A DNA stretch of 54,849 nt from Xanthomonas axonopodis (lineage in GTDB: Bacteria > Pseudomonadota > Gammaproteobacteria > Xanthomonadales > Xanthomonadaceae), in assembly GCF_001304695.1 (NCBI RefSeq), contig NZ_JFAQ01000068.1, forward strand, positions 1 through 54,849, in the 5' to 3' direction. This document shows, piece after piece, positions 8,970 to 18,271 of the stretch. The notes under the pieces are model-generated. The model was not told the origin of the DNA. It ran no database searches and worked only from the letters and a program-made list of their open reading frames with translations. Position 1 is the stretch's first letter; every line of letters begins with the position of its first letter. The translations under genes were made by a program, and so were the position numbers.

Positions 8970-11900
8970 TTAGAACTTGTACTTCAAGGTCAATTGCATT
9001 GACCAGCGGGAAACGCCGGTGTTGCCCTTGTCGTTGTTGTTTTCCTGCACGGTAGGTTCGTCGGTCGTACCGGTGAAGTTGTAGATGTACTTCCCAGTCG
9101 CAGGATAGATACCCGCATAACTGGCGACGCGGGCAGTGGAGTTGAAGCCATAGTCTTCAATGCGCCCCCACTTCTTGTTGAGCAGGTTACCCACGTTCAT
9201 GATGTCCAGCGCAAGCTCGGTCTTATGGCCTTCGAACAGTCCCAGCAATTCCTGACTGATGTGCACATCGAAGCTGTTCACCCACTTGGTACGGAACTCG
9301 TTAGCCGGGGCGATCTGCCCTTGTACGCAGCCAATTCGGGGTTCTTCGCCAGCCAGTCGAAGAACCGCTGCTCCATCGCAGCACCACCCACCCACTACTT
9401 CACATCGCCAGGTCCATTTGGCACGTAGAACAGGTCGTTGAAGTAGCCGTTACCGGAGGTCGCAGCGGCATCGCCATTCATGTCGTTGTAGTAGATGTAG
9501 CTGAAGGGACGACCAGAACGGCCTTCATAAAACAAGCCGACGCTGGTGTTGTACTTCCCGAAAAACGCCTTCTTCCAGTTGAGCGAGCCGGTGATGCGGT
9601 CCTTGAGCGCGTAGCGCGAGTCGTAAGCCACGTTCTCGTTGGCCGTGCCGATCAGCGTGCCACCCCAGTTAGAGGTGTTCTGCGAACTGGTCAGAGGGCT
9701 GACTTCCGTCGCAGCAGTATAGGTATACGCCAGCGACCAACCCCAGTTATTGATCAGCGGCTTGTTCAGACCGAAAGTGAACTGCTTGCCATCGCCCTTG
9801 TCAGTATTGCGCATGAGCATTACATCGCCCATGTCGGCTGGGCGATTCGCCTTGCCGTTGACGGAACCAAGGCTGGTGGTCTGGCCATTCTGGACAGAGG
9901 TGTTATTGCCTGTGGACGGCAGATAACCCGCTGCATTCCAGTACAGCTCACGGCCATCCTGGCCGATGCGCGTCGCGCCGACGCCTGCCTGGTTATAGAG
10001 ATCCAGGCGCTCGAGGTAAATGGCGTTATTGACCTTCGTATAAACCACTTCCGCGGACGCAACGATGCCATACCAAGGCAACTCGTGATCGAACGCAAGG
10101 TTGGTCTTCCACACCGACGGCAGCTTCAGATCGGGCGCGGCAATGTCCACGTTCTGACGCGCACCCGCGCCACTGCTCGGGATATACGGGGGGTTAGTAT
10201 TGGGAGTAAAAATACCAACCGGGTTGTTGACTGTGTACTCGGTGTAATTCAGACCGGTATTTTGGTAGACACCTGCAAGCCAGACGTTAGGCGCCGCGCC
10301 GCCAAACAGACCAAGTCCACCACGCAGCTGCGTCGGACGGTCGCTATCGAAGGTGTAGTTGAAGCCGAAGCGCGGCTGCACCAGCTTGTCATCCGGCAAC
10401 TGGGTATTGTCGTAACCGTACAAGGACATGATGCGCGGGTTGTACAAGCGCTGATCGCTGAAGTCCGGCATATCGACGCGTACGCCACCCTGCACGGTCA
10501 GGTTACTGTTGACCGCCCAGCTATCCTGCAGGAACAGGCCAGTATTCTTCAAAGTGTACTCGGCGGGGATATCGTCATAGCTACCACCCGGACGCGGCGC
10601 ACGCACGATGTACTGGTTGACACGGCCCGCAGCGAAATCGTTGAGGTTATTGAACACGTACACACCGTTGAGGTTACGGCCGTAATAGTTCAGCAGGTCG
10701 TTGTCGGAATAGTCGAAACCGAACTTGATGGTGTGGTCGCCCACGTACCAGTTGGCAGCACCGAAGGCGCTCAGTTTCTTGCTCTCGACCGCGTTGACGT
10801 GCGAGTTCTGCTCGGTACCGAAGTACAGCGAATTGTTAACGGTGGTGCCACCGAAGCCACGTATCTGGATCTGCGGCAGGGTCGAAAACGGCTCGCGGAT
10901 CGCCGAGTATTGCTTGCGCGATAGCTTGAATTCGGTCGAGAAGTTATCGGACCAATCGCTGAACAGCTCTCCCATCCAGGATTCGTAGGTCTTCGGCTGC
11001 TGGTACCAGAAAGTACTCAACGACACGGCGCTATTGCTGATTTGCGGGAAGCGCACGACGTTTTGCTCGAGCTTGTTGTAACGCACGGCAGCACGATGAT
11101 TTTCGTTGATGTTCCAGTCGATCTTCAGCGCATATTCTTCGACTTCGGTGCTGTTGACCGGCTGAGCCAGCGAACCGGCGTTGAAACCGTAGCCGGTGGC
11201 AATCTGCTGCGCACGCGCGATGTCGGCGTCGGTGATGGTGCCCTTGCCGTAAGGCGAATCGGCCAGGCTGACGCCCGGCGCCGAACGCTCCATCTTTTCG
11301 TAATTGGCGAAGAAGAACAGCTTGTCCTTGACGATCGGACCGCCCAGCGTCATGCCGTAGGTCTTTTCGTCGTCGAAGCCGTTGAAACGAACACCTTCCA
11401 GTTCCTTGCGCACCATGTCCTTATCGCGATACGCGTAATAGACCGTGCCGCCGAATTTGTTGGTCCCCGATTTGGTGACCGCATTGATCACTGCGCCGGT
11501 ACCGCCTGAAATCGTCGTGTCGTAATTGGCGACATCGATGTTGATTTCCTGGATGGCGTCCATGGACACCGGCTGACGCTCGGTCGGCAGATTGTTGGAT
11601 TCCAGACCGAACGGATCGCCTGCGCCGATGCCGTCGATACGCATGGCGTTGTAGCGCGTATTCTGGCCGCCGACAGAAATCGCACCATCCGCCTTGCTGA
11701 CCTGGGAAATGCGCGGATCCAGGCGGATATAGTCCTGAATATTCCGATTGACCGACGGCAGCGATTCGATGGTCTCGCGCGAAACGTTGGTACCGGTGCC
11801 CATCTTGTAGGCACTGAACAGGTCCGAGCCGCCGGCCACAGCCATCACTTGGACAGCTTCAAGGTTGGTGGCGGCGATATCGCCCTTGAGATCCGCATTG

Positions 11901-12223
11901 ACCGTATTGACCTGATTGAGGTTCAGGTAAACGCCCTCTTCGGTCTTTGTACCTTCACCTGACTTGGTGATGGTGTACGGCCCACCCACACGCAAGCCGC
12001 GCGCGTTGTAGCGTCCGCTGGCATCGGTGGTGGCGCGGCTGACCGTTCCGGACTCCACGTGCGTGATGGTGACTTCGGCATTCGGCACCGGCTGACCGCC
12101 GCTGCTTGTGACCACGCCAGCAACGCCAGCTGAGGTGTTTTGCGCAAACACAGGAGCGGCGGCGAGCGCGGCGACAAGGCCAAGCGTCAGCTTGGACATG
12201 CGAAGACAACGGGGGTGGGTCAT
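8970..12223 (-). pseudogene. Oar-like TonB-dependent outer-membrane receptor, interrupted
   Basis: The first part reads as an exported receptor: signal peptide ending PVFAQN, a CarboxypepD_reg-like domain (GVVTSSGGQPVPNAEVTI), a plug region and a long beta-barrel. In frame after GPGDVK comes TAG (9395-9397), then the same frame continues WVGGAAMEQRFFDWLAKNPE. At about 9320-9326 the frame must change: QGQIAPANEFRTKWVNSFDV is encoded in the next frame, consistent with loss of one base. The receptor end, finishing LTLKYKF with a terminal aromatic, is intact in that frame. Total length with one base restored is 1085 codons, normal for Oar receptors. ATG 12223 has GAGG upstream; MSKLT at 12199 is the alternative. 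The truncated product would lack the last barrel strands and should not insert properly. Confidence 0.85.
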
Positions 12224-12341
12224 TTCGGTAGCCTCGATACAGGTGGGCAGTGGCAAAAGCGCAGTCAGCCCAACCGTTCCCGGAGGTGGGCTGCCGTTGA
12301 TCTGGATTCCCTCGCCGCGCGACTGGTTGCTACTGCAACTT

Positions 12342-12358
12342 TTAACAAAATATTAACA
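12342..12358 (-). promoter_or_regulatory. AT-rich direct repeat upstream of the receptor gene
   Basis: Two copies of TTAACA (12342-12347 and 12353-12358) are spaced 11 bp apart, one helical turn, in an AT-rich island inside G+C-rich DNA about 120-135 nt upstream of the receptor start. This could be an activator or repressor site or promoter region for the receptor. No binding protein can be named from sequence. Confidence 0.3.
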
Positions 12359-12365
12359 CACTAAG

Positions 12366-12853
12366 GTCTGATTGTGACGCCGGCGTGACAAACTTCGCGC
12401 ACTGCTACATGAAATACGAAGGTAGAGGCGCAATCGCCAGATCGTGCGAGGTCGCAACCGTAGCGAGACGCGTGTCGCGACTTTGGAGCCGCCGGGTCGG
12501 CAAATGGGATCAAAACGCCCAATCGCTGCGTTCGGCCACCGCATGCGGGCTGCACATGGGGTTGCTGCTTGTCGATGCACCTTGCCGAATATGACATTCC
12601 ACCTGCTGTCTTGCGTCACTGACGGATCAGCCCCAAGACAGTCGCCAGCGGCCAATGACTGCCCCATCCCAGCCGCCCGGCGACCATCACGTCGCATCGC
12701 AACTTGTCCGGGCGCCAGGTTGCGCTGGTCAGTCGCCGGAACCATGCGTCGCGAGCACGTAACCACGGGACAATGCGGGTTGAAACCCAGGCCATCGGCG
12801 CCAGTCTGCGCCCACGCCTGGGAGCGATCAGCAAGCCGCCGGAGCGAGCTGGG
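12366..12853. other. Intergenic stretch with no identified gene
   Basis: This ~490-bp region lies between the receptor promoter and the marC stop. I recognise no conserved gene, RNA or clear repeat. The only reading frame with protein-like composition is on the minus strand, about 12616-12834 (TTG start, ~72 codons, containing GWGSHWPLATVL). It has no family I recognise and no clear ribosome site, so it may be a gene remnant or chance. Confidence 0.4.
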
Positions 12854-13453
12854 CTAGATCGACACCGGCAGCTTGAAGTACGTGCCCAGGCCGTCCAGGA
12901 ACATCTGTACCGAGATGGCGACCAGCAGCATGCCCATCAGGCGCTCGATGGCCGTCAGGGCGCGGTGGCCGAGCAGTTTGTACAACAGTGGCGCAGCGGC
13001 CAGGATCGACGAGGCGCCGATCCAGGCGATCATCAGGGCAAGGCTCCAGTCCCACAGCCGCGTGGGCTCGTTGCTGCCCATGAGCATCACCGCGGCCATG
13101 CCGGACGGGCCGGCCACCAGCGGGATGGCCAGCGGCACGATGAAGGGCTCGCCGTCGGGGATTTCGCCCATCAGGCCTTCGGGCCGCGGGAAGATCATGC
13201 GGATGCCGATCACGAACAGCACGATGCCGCCGGCAATGGCCACCGACTCCTGCCGCAGGTGCATCAGCTCCAGGGCGTACTTGCCGCCCCACAAAAACGC
13301 CATCAACACGCACAGGGCGATCAGCAGTTCACGCGCAAGCACGAAGCGCTGGCGCTTGGGCGGCAACGGCTTGAGCACGCTGAGAAATACCGGAATGTTG
13401 CCCAGCGGGTCGAGAATCAGGAACAGCAGCAGCGCCGCAGAAAGAATGGTCAT
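12854..13453 (-). CDS. MarC family integral membrane protein
   Basis: The product (199 aa) is a six-helix inner-membrane protein of the MarC/UPF0056 family: the start TILSAALLLFLILDPLGNIP is a family hallmark, followed by RELLIAL, AGGIVLFVIGIRMIF and PLAIPLVAGPSGMAAVML. Function is not established for the family; an early link to antibiotic resistance in E. coli was not upheld. ATG 13453 overlaps the stop of the preceding SDR gene as ATGA. It is the last gene of grxD-SDR-marC. Confidence 0.87.
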   Translation of the reverse strand: MTILSAALLLFLILDPLGNIPVFLSVLKPLPPKRQRFVLARELLIALCVLMAFLWGGKYALELMHLRQESVAIAGGIVLFVIGIRMIFPRPEGLMGEIPDGEPFIVPLAIPLVAGPSGMAAVMLMGSNEPTRLWDWSLALMIAWIGASSILAAAPLLYKLLGHRALTAIERLMGMLLVAISVQMFLDGLGTYFKLPVSI

Positions 13454-14193
13454 ACCGGCGGACTCCAGATCGCACCGCGATGCGCCGCCCCTGCGGCCGA
13501 CAGCACGCTGACGCACGCAGGGGCGTAACGTGCGGCATCGACCGCGTCGTTGTCTTCGTGATGGGTGAACGCGCGCGCGCGCAATGCGGTGCGCATCGGG
13601 CCGGGCTGCAGGCCGCTGACGCGCACCGGGCCGGCAGCCGTTTCATGATGCAAGGTGGCGATCAAGCCGCGCTGCGCATGCTGGGCGGCGCCATACGCCC
13701 CCCAATAGGCCTGTCCCACGCGCGCAGGGTCGTCCACCACGAAGACGACTGCCGCATCGTCCTGCTGCCGCAACAGCGGCAGGCATGCCTGGGTCAGCCA
13801 GGCGCGCGCGGTCAGGTTGACGTGCAAGGTGCGTGCGAAATCTGCAGGTGAGGCCAGTTCGGTTGGCGTCAGGCCGGAAAAGGCGGCGGCGCACTGCAGC
13901 AGGCCATGCAGGCCACCAAGCTCGGTCTGCAACCGCTGCGCAAGGGTGGCGTAGTCGTCCGGCGTGGCGCCGGCCAGATCCAGCGGATGCAGCAGCGGCT
14001 CGGCACCTAGCGCTGCCACCACGTCGTAGATGCGCTCCAGCGGACGCACCTTGCGACCGAGCAAGACCACCGTGGCGCCTGCCGCGGCGCATGCCTGCGC
14101 CGCGGCACCGCCGAGGCCACCGGCGGCACCGGTGACCAGCACGACGCGTCCCGACAAGGCAGCCGACTGCGGCTGGGCCTGCAGCAAACTCAC
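13450..14193 (-). CDS. YciK-like short-chain dehydrogenase/reductase with altered active site
   Basis: A 247-residue Rossmann protein. Near the N-terminus VVLVTGAAGGLGGAAA is the dinucleotide-binding TGxxxGxG motif, and the overall pattern (YDVVAALGA, DYATLAQRL, VNLTARAWLTQACLPLL) resembles YciK-type SDRs. The classical Tyr is kept in WGAYGAAQHA, but the Lys four residues later is Gln, and the Ser thirteen residues earlier is Asp (VVDDPARVG). A typical S-Y-K triad is therefore absent, so catalysis is doubtful or different. It overlaps grxD upstream and marC downstream by 4 nt each, suggesting a co-translated unit. Confidence 0.8.
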   Translation of the reverse strand: MSLLQAQPQSAALSGRVVLVTGAAGGLGGAAAQACAAAGATVVLLGRKVRPLERIYDVVAALGAEPLLHPLDLAGATPDDYATLAQRLQTELGGLHGLLQCAAAFSGLTPTELASPADFARTLHVNLTARAWLTQACLPLLRQQDDAAVVFVVDDPARVGQAYWGAYGAAQHAQRGLIATLHHETAAGPVRVSGLQPGPMRTALRARAFTHHEDNDAVDAARYAPACVSVLSAAGAAHRGAIWSPPV

Positions 14194-14510
14194 GGCTGGT
14201 ATGCCTCGCTGACGATGCGCTTGAGCTCGCCGGCTTCGAACAATTCCAGCGTAATGTCACAGCCGCCGATCAGCTCGCCATGGATGAACAGCTGCGGAAA
14301 CGTGGGCCAGTTGGAATAGCGCGGCAGATTGGCGCGCACTTCGGGCTCTTCCAACACATTGACCGTGCGCAGTTGGTCGGCACCGGCGGCCACCAGGGCC
14401 TGCACGGCGCGACTGGAAAACTCGCACATCGGAAATTGCGGGGTGCCTTTCATGAACAGCACGATCGGGTGTTGTTCGACTTCGGCCTGGATCCGTTCCA
14501 TTACCGGCAT
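14190..14510 (-). CDS. grxD: Grx4-family monothiol glutaredoxin
   Basis: A 106-residue glutaredoxin fold of the Grx4/GrxD family, which binds and passes on [2Fe-2S] clusters using glutathione. KGTPQFP, WPTFPQLFI and GELIGGCDI are family motifs. The active-site sequence is CEFS (Cys29), where the family norm is CGFS. ATG 14510 is chosen over the longer open frame because GGAGAG lies 4-9 nt upstream and the protein then begins where homologues begin. It is divergent from the SOD gene and heads the grxD-SDR-marC unit. Confidence 0.88.
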   Translation of the reverse strand: MPVMERIQAEVEQHPIVLFMKGTPQFPMCEFSSRAVQALVAAGADQLRTVNVLEEPEVRANLPRYSNWPTFPQLFIHGELIGGCDITLELFEAGELKRIVSEAYQP

Positions 14511-14631
14511 TGGACTCTCCTGACTGGGAGCGGCAGGCCCGACCGCCGGGTCGGATAGACTTCCGCAAAGGCGCGCATTGTAAGCCTTCAGCACGACCTA
14601 TCGCCGCACTCCCTTCGCTGCCACTGCCATC

Positions 14632-15210
14632 ATGCCGATCGAACACGTTGCACTGCCCTACTCCCGCGCTGCCCTGGAGCCGCATCTGTCCGCCGCAACA
14701 CTGGCGGCACATCACGGCGTCTGTCACCGCAGCGAGGTCGAACAACTCAACGCGCGCATCGAAGGCAGCGAATTTGCCGAGTTGATGCTGGAAGAGATCA
14801 TCGCGCAGGCGCAGGGCACGTTGTTTCATCTGGCCGCGCAGGTGTGGAACCACAATTTCTATTGGCAATGCCTGCGCCCGCGCGCTGGCGGAGAGCCGCT
14901 CGGGCGGCTGGGCGACGGCATCGCCAACTCGTTCGGCGACTTCGTGCATTTCAAGCAAGAGTTCACTCGTGTGGCGTTGACCAGCTTCGGCTCGGGCTGG
15001 GTGTGGCTGGTGCAGCGCCCGGACGGCGCACTGGCGATGGTCACCACACCCAATGCCTCCACCCCGCTCACCGGGCCGGACATCCCGCTGCTCGCCTGCG
15101 ACATCTGGGAGCACGCGTACTACCTGGACTACCAGCAGGATCGTGCGCGCTACCTGGAGGCTTTCTGGAAGCTGGTGAACTGGGATTTTGTCGCAAGCCG
15201 GCTGGGCTGA
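14632..15210 (+). CDS. Iron-type superoxide dismutase, divergent
   Basis: A 192-residue protein of the Fe/Mn SOD family, aligning along its whole length with E. coli SodB. Metal ligands are visible: His27 (AAHHG), His in QVWNHNFYW, Asp and His in CDIWEHAYY. The Gln of AAQVWNH is the Fe-type marker. Two second-sphere residues are changed: where SodB has GKHHQTYV this protein has GVCHRSEV, so the gatekeeping His and Tyr (His30/Tyr34 in SodB mature numbering) are Cys31 and Glu35. Normal superoxide dismutation may be reduced or altered. It is transcribed alone, divergent from grxD; 120 nt of promoter-side sequence is shared. Confidence 0.87.
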   Translation: MPIEHVALPYSRAALEPHLSAATLAAHHGVCHRSEVEQLNARIEGSEFAELMLEEIIAQAQGTLFHLAAQVWNHNFYWQCLRPRAGGEPLGRLGDGIANSFGDFVHFKQEFTRVALTSFGSGWVWLVQRPDGALAMVTTPNASTPLTGPDIPLLACDIWEHAYYLDYQQDRARYLEAFWKLVNWDFVASRLG

Positions 15211-15350
15211 CCTGGCAGCTCAGCTCTTAGTCGCAGATGCGGACTGGCTCATCTGCTGAAACATCGCAGAACGGGTCGCATCCGACACCAACGTACCTTC
15301 ACAGACGGCGCGCGACGTCGCACGCGCTCGCCACCGAAACGCTACGCGCA

Positions 15351-16496
15351 TCACCCTTCGTTCAAACGCGCAACCACTGGCCGAGCTTGCGCATCGCGCT
15401 GCAGCGCAGCGCCGGCATCGCTCACTGCCAGAGCGAGCGCCTGCGCTGTCTCCGCGCGCAGCGTTGCGTGCCCTACCTTGCGTCCATCGCGCGCTTGCTT
15501 GCCGTAGTCGTGCCAATGCCCGCCGGGCACCGCCAGAAACGCTCTGGCGTCTGGCATCGCGCCCAGCCAGTTCAGCATGCAGGCGTGGCCGCGCATCGCA
15601 GTACTGCCCAGTGGCAAGCCAAGGACGGCCCGCACATGATTTTCGAATTGCGAGGTCTCGGCGCCCTCGATGGTCCAATGCCCCGAGTTATGCACGCGCG
15701 GCGCCATTTCGTTGGCAAGCAACTCACCGTCGCGCACAAACAGTTCCAGCGCAAATACGCCGACATAGCCGAGCTTTTCCGCCACGGCACGCGCGTGCGC
15801 CTCAGCCGAAGCTTGGAGTGCCGCCTCCACGCTCGCCGGCGCCAGGCTGGCCGACAGCACACCGTCTACGTGCCAGTTTTCGGTCAGTGGCCACGCGCGG
15901 AATTCGCCATCGCGCCCGCGCACTACAACCACGCTGACCTCGCGCTGGAACGGCACGAACGCTTCCACGATCAATCCGACGTGCGCCGCCTGGGCGCCAA
16001 GCGCGTCCCACGCTGCATCGGCATCGGCGAGCGACTTGATACGGAATTGGCCCTTGCCGTCATAGCCGAAGCGGCGCGTCTTCAGCACGCAGGGCGTACC
16101 GATCCGCGCGAGCGCTGCATCCAGGCCAGCGCGGTCGTCGATCGCGGCAAACTCGGGCACCGGAATGCCGAGCTCGCGGAACAAGGTTTTTTCGCTGAGC
16201 CGGTCCTGCGCAACCGCAAGCGCAGCCGGACTGGGAAACACCGGCACTTGCGCGGCAAGTTGCTGCGCGCTGGTGGCTGGCACGTTTTCGAAATCGAAGG
16301 TGATCACATCCACCTGCTCGGCGAATGCGGCCAGGGTCGCCGCGTCGTCGAACGCGCCAACCTGCAGCGGCGCCACCTGGCCTGCGCAGGCATCGGCTGC
16401 CGGGTCGAAGACCGCAAAGCGTATGCCCAGCGGCGCACTGGCAAGTACCAGCATGCGCGCCAGCTGGCCGCCACCGAGAATGCCGACCGTGCTCAT
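15351..16496 (-). CDS. purK: 5-(carboxyamino)imidazole ribonucleotide synthase PurK
   Basis: The product (381 aa) is an ATP-grasp enzyme converting AIR, bicarbonate and ATP to N5-CAIR in purine synthesis. It begins [15 protein letters not shown], the PurK signature. [12 protein letters not shown] is the ATP-binding loop, with [17 protein letters not shown] near the C-terminal catalytic end. The frame stays open far upstream, but ATG 16496 overlaps the purE stop (ATGA) and gives the family length. It follows purE as a two-gene operon. The 140 nt between its stop and the converging SOD gene hold nothing I can identify. Confidence 0.95.
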   Translation of the reverse strand: MSTVGILGGGQLARMLVLASAPLGIRFAVFDPAADACAGQVAPLQVGAFDDAATLAAFAEQVDVITFDFENVPATSAQQLAAQVPVFPSPAALAVAQDRLSEKTLFRELGIPVPEFAAIDDRAGLDAALARIGTPCVLKTRRFGYDGKGQFRIKSLADADAAWDALGAQAAHVGLIVEAFVPFQREVSVVVVRGRDGEFRAWPLTENWHVDGVLSASLAPASVEAALQASAEAHARAVAEKLGYVGVFALELFVRDGELLANEMAPRVHNSGHWTIEGAETSQFENHVRAVLGLPLGSTAMRGHACMLNWLGAMPDARAFLAVPGGHWHDYGKQARDGRKVGHATLRAETAQALALAVSDAGAALQRDAQARPVVARLNEG

Positions 16497-16996
16497 TGGC
16501 GCGGGTCGTCGCTGGCGATGACATCGTCGGTCTGCTTGGCGCGGAACTGCGCCAGTGCCTGACCGATCTGCGCCTGCTCGGGCGCCAGCATGGCCGCCGC
16601 AAACAACGCCGCATTGGCCGCACCCGCATTGCCGATGGCAAAGGTGGCCACCGGAATGCCGGCCGGCATCTGCACGATCGACAGCAGCGAATCCATGCCG
16701 TTCAGCGCCTTGGACTGCACCGGCACGCCAAGCACCGGGACTGCGGTCTTGGCAGCCAGCATGCCCGGCAGGTGCGCCGCGCCGCCGGCGCCGGCAATGA
16801 TCGCGCGCAGTCCGCGTGCGCCCGCCTGTTCGGCGTAGGCGAACAAGACGTCCGGCGTGCGGTGCGCCGAGACCACCTTGACTTCGTACGGCACGCCCAG
16901 TGCATCGAGCTTCTGAGCTGCGTGTTGCATGGTCTCCCAATCCGAACGGGAACCCATCACGATGCCGACCAGCGGCGCGGAGTGGTTTGAGGTCAT
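16493..16996 (-). CDS. purE: 5-(carboxyamino)imidazole ribonucleotide mutase PurE
   Basis: A 167-residue class I Pur[15 protein letters not shown] (substrate phosphate binding), VVSAHRTPD with the key His, and [14 protein letters not shown] are the conserved blocks. It converts N5-CAIR from PurK to CAIR; the enzyme is a cytoplasmic octamer. It leads purEK and is divergent from the Trm112-like gene across 58 nt, which must contain both promoters. Confidence 0.95.
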   Translation of the reverse strand: MTSNHSAPLVGIVMGSRSDWETMQHAAQKLDALGVPYEVKVVSAHRTPDVLFAYAEQAGARGLRAIIAGAGGAAHLPGMLAAKTAVPVLGVPVQSKALNGMDSLLSIVQMPAGIPVATFAIGNAGAANAALFAAAMLAPEQAQIGQALAQFRAKQTDDVIASDDPRQ

Positions 16997-17054
16997 GGCC
17001 CTGCCCTGCGGTAAAGACGTATTCTAGCCAATCTCCACGCAAGACAAGACTTCG

Positions 17055-17324
17055 ATGGATCGCAAATTGCTCGACCTGCTGTGCTCGCCCGACACCCGCC
17101 AGCCGCTTTCGCTGCTCGACGGCAAGGGCCTGGAAGCACTCAATGCCGCCATCGCCGGCGGAACCCTGCAGCGCGCCGACGGCGCCGCACAAACCCAGCC
17201 ACTGCGCGAAGCGCTGATCACCCGCGACCGCAAGCAGATCTTCCGCGTCGACGACGGCATTCCGGTGCTGCTGGCCGAAGAAGCCATCGCCACCGCACAA
17301 ATCGCCGACTTCCCCGAGAAGTGA
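17055..17324 (+). CDS. Trm112-like small protein
   Basis: An 89-residue protein of the bacterial Trm112/YcaR type: it opens DRKLLDLLCSPDTRQPL, and ends with IFRVDDGIPVLLAEEA, the family's C-terminal motif (DGIPVLL). Only one Cys (LLCSP) remains, so a zinc knuckle is unlikely. Eukaryotic Trm112 activates methyltransferases; the role of most bacterial members is unknown. Its TGA overlaps the GTG start of nadC (GTGA), which suggests coupled translation. Confidence 0.8.
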   Translation: MDRKLLDLLCSPDTRQPLSLLDGKGLEALNAAIAGGTLQRADGAAQTQPLREALITRDRKQIFRVDDGIPVLLAEEAIATAQIADFPEK

Positions 17325-18208
17325 GCCTGCCCGTGCACACCAACGTGCCGGACGCGCCGCCGGCCGAATCGATCGACGCCGACGTAGCGCGCGCCCTGGC
17401 CGAAGATATCGGCAGCGGCGATGTGACCGCTGCGCTATTGCCCGACCAGGCCGACAGCGCCTACCTGCTGTGCAAGCAGGACGCGGTGATTGCCGGCCGC
17501 CCCTGGTTCGATGCCACCCATCGCGCGCTCGACCCGCAGGTACGCATCGACTGGCAGGTGTACGACGGCCAGCACGTCGGCGCCGGCACGGTGCTCGCGC
17601 TGTTGCAGGGGCGCAGCCGTAGCCTGGTCAGTGCCGAACGCACCTCGCTCAATTTCATGCAGACGCTGTCTGCCACGGCGACCACCACCGCGGCGTACGT
17701 GGCTGCGGTGGCCGGGACGCGCGCGCGCATCCTGGACACCCGCAAGACGCTGCCTGGCCTGCGCGCCGTGCAGAAATACGCCGTGCGCTGCGGCGGTGGC
17801 GACAATCACCGCATCGGCCTGTTCGACACGGTGATGCTCAAGGAGAACCACATCCGCGCCGCCGGTTCGTTGAGCGCGGCCGTGCATGCCGCACGCGCGC
17901 AGCAACCGCAGCTGCCGCTGGTGGTCGAAGTGGAAACGCTGGAGCAACTGCATGAAGCACTGCAGGTTGGCTGCACGCGCATCCTGATCGACGACTTCGA
18001 CCAGGCCATGCGCCGAGAAGCGGTGCGTATCGTTGCTGCATTGCCACCCGAACAGCGCATTCCGCTGGAAGTCTCCGGCAGCGTGGATTTGGCCGGCATT
18101 CGCGTGATTGCCGAAGATGGGGTGGACTGCATTTCGATTGGCGGGCTCACCAAGCATGTGCAGGCAGTGGATCTATCGCTCAAACTCGGCCCGCCGCCAG
18201 CGCGCTGA
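17321..18208 (+). CDS. nadC: Nicotinate-nucleotide diphosphorylase (carboxylating)
   Basis: A 295-residue quinolinate phosphoribosyltransferase, forming nicotinate mononucleotide from quinolinate and PRPP in de novo NAD synthesis. EDIGSGDVTAALLP near the N-terminus, RTSLNFMQTLSATAT, ARILDTRKTLPGLR, YAVRCGGGDNHRIGL and VMLKENHI are conserved active-site blocks. GTG 17321 is chosen because it overlaps the upstream stop and gives family length; a second GTG at 17333 is possible. About 60 nt follow before the DUF2272 pseudogene. Confidence 0.93.
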   Translation: MSLPVHTNVPDAPPAESIDADVARALAEDIGSGDVTAALLPDQADSAYLLCKQDAVIAGRPWFDATHRALDPQVRIDWQVYDGQHVGAGTVLALLQGRSRSLVSAERTSLNFMQTLSATATTTAAYVAAVAGTRARILDTRKTLPGLRAVQKYAVRCGGGDNHRIGLFDTVMLKENHIRAAGSLSAAVHAARAQQPQLPLVVEVETLEQLHEALQVGCTRILIDDFDQAMRREAVRIVAALPPEQRIPLEVSGSVDLAGIRVIAEDGVDCISIGGLTKHVQAVDLSLKLGPPPAR

Positions 18209-18271
18209 TTTCAAGCGTGCGCGCAGCCAGCTCTGGCAGCCTGCTGCGATTGTTTCCGTGCAGGACCTGCA

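Noticed and set aside
9320-9397. Programmed frameshift or stop readthrough in the Oar-like receptor
   Set aside because: There is no slippery heptamer or strong structure, and both a stop and a frame change must be passed. Decay is simpler.
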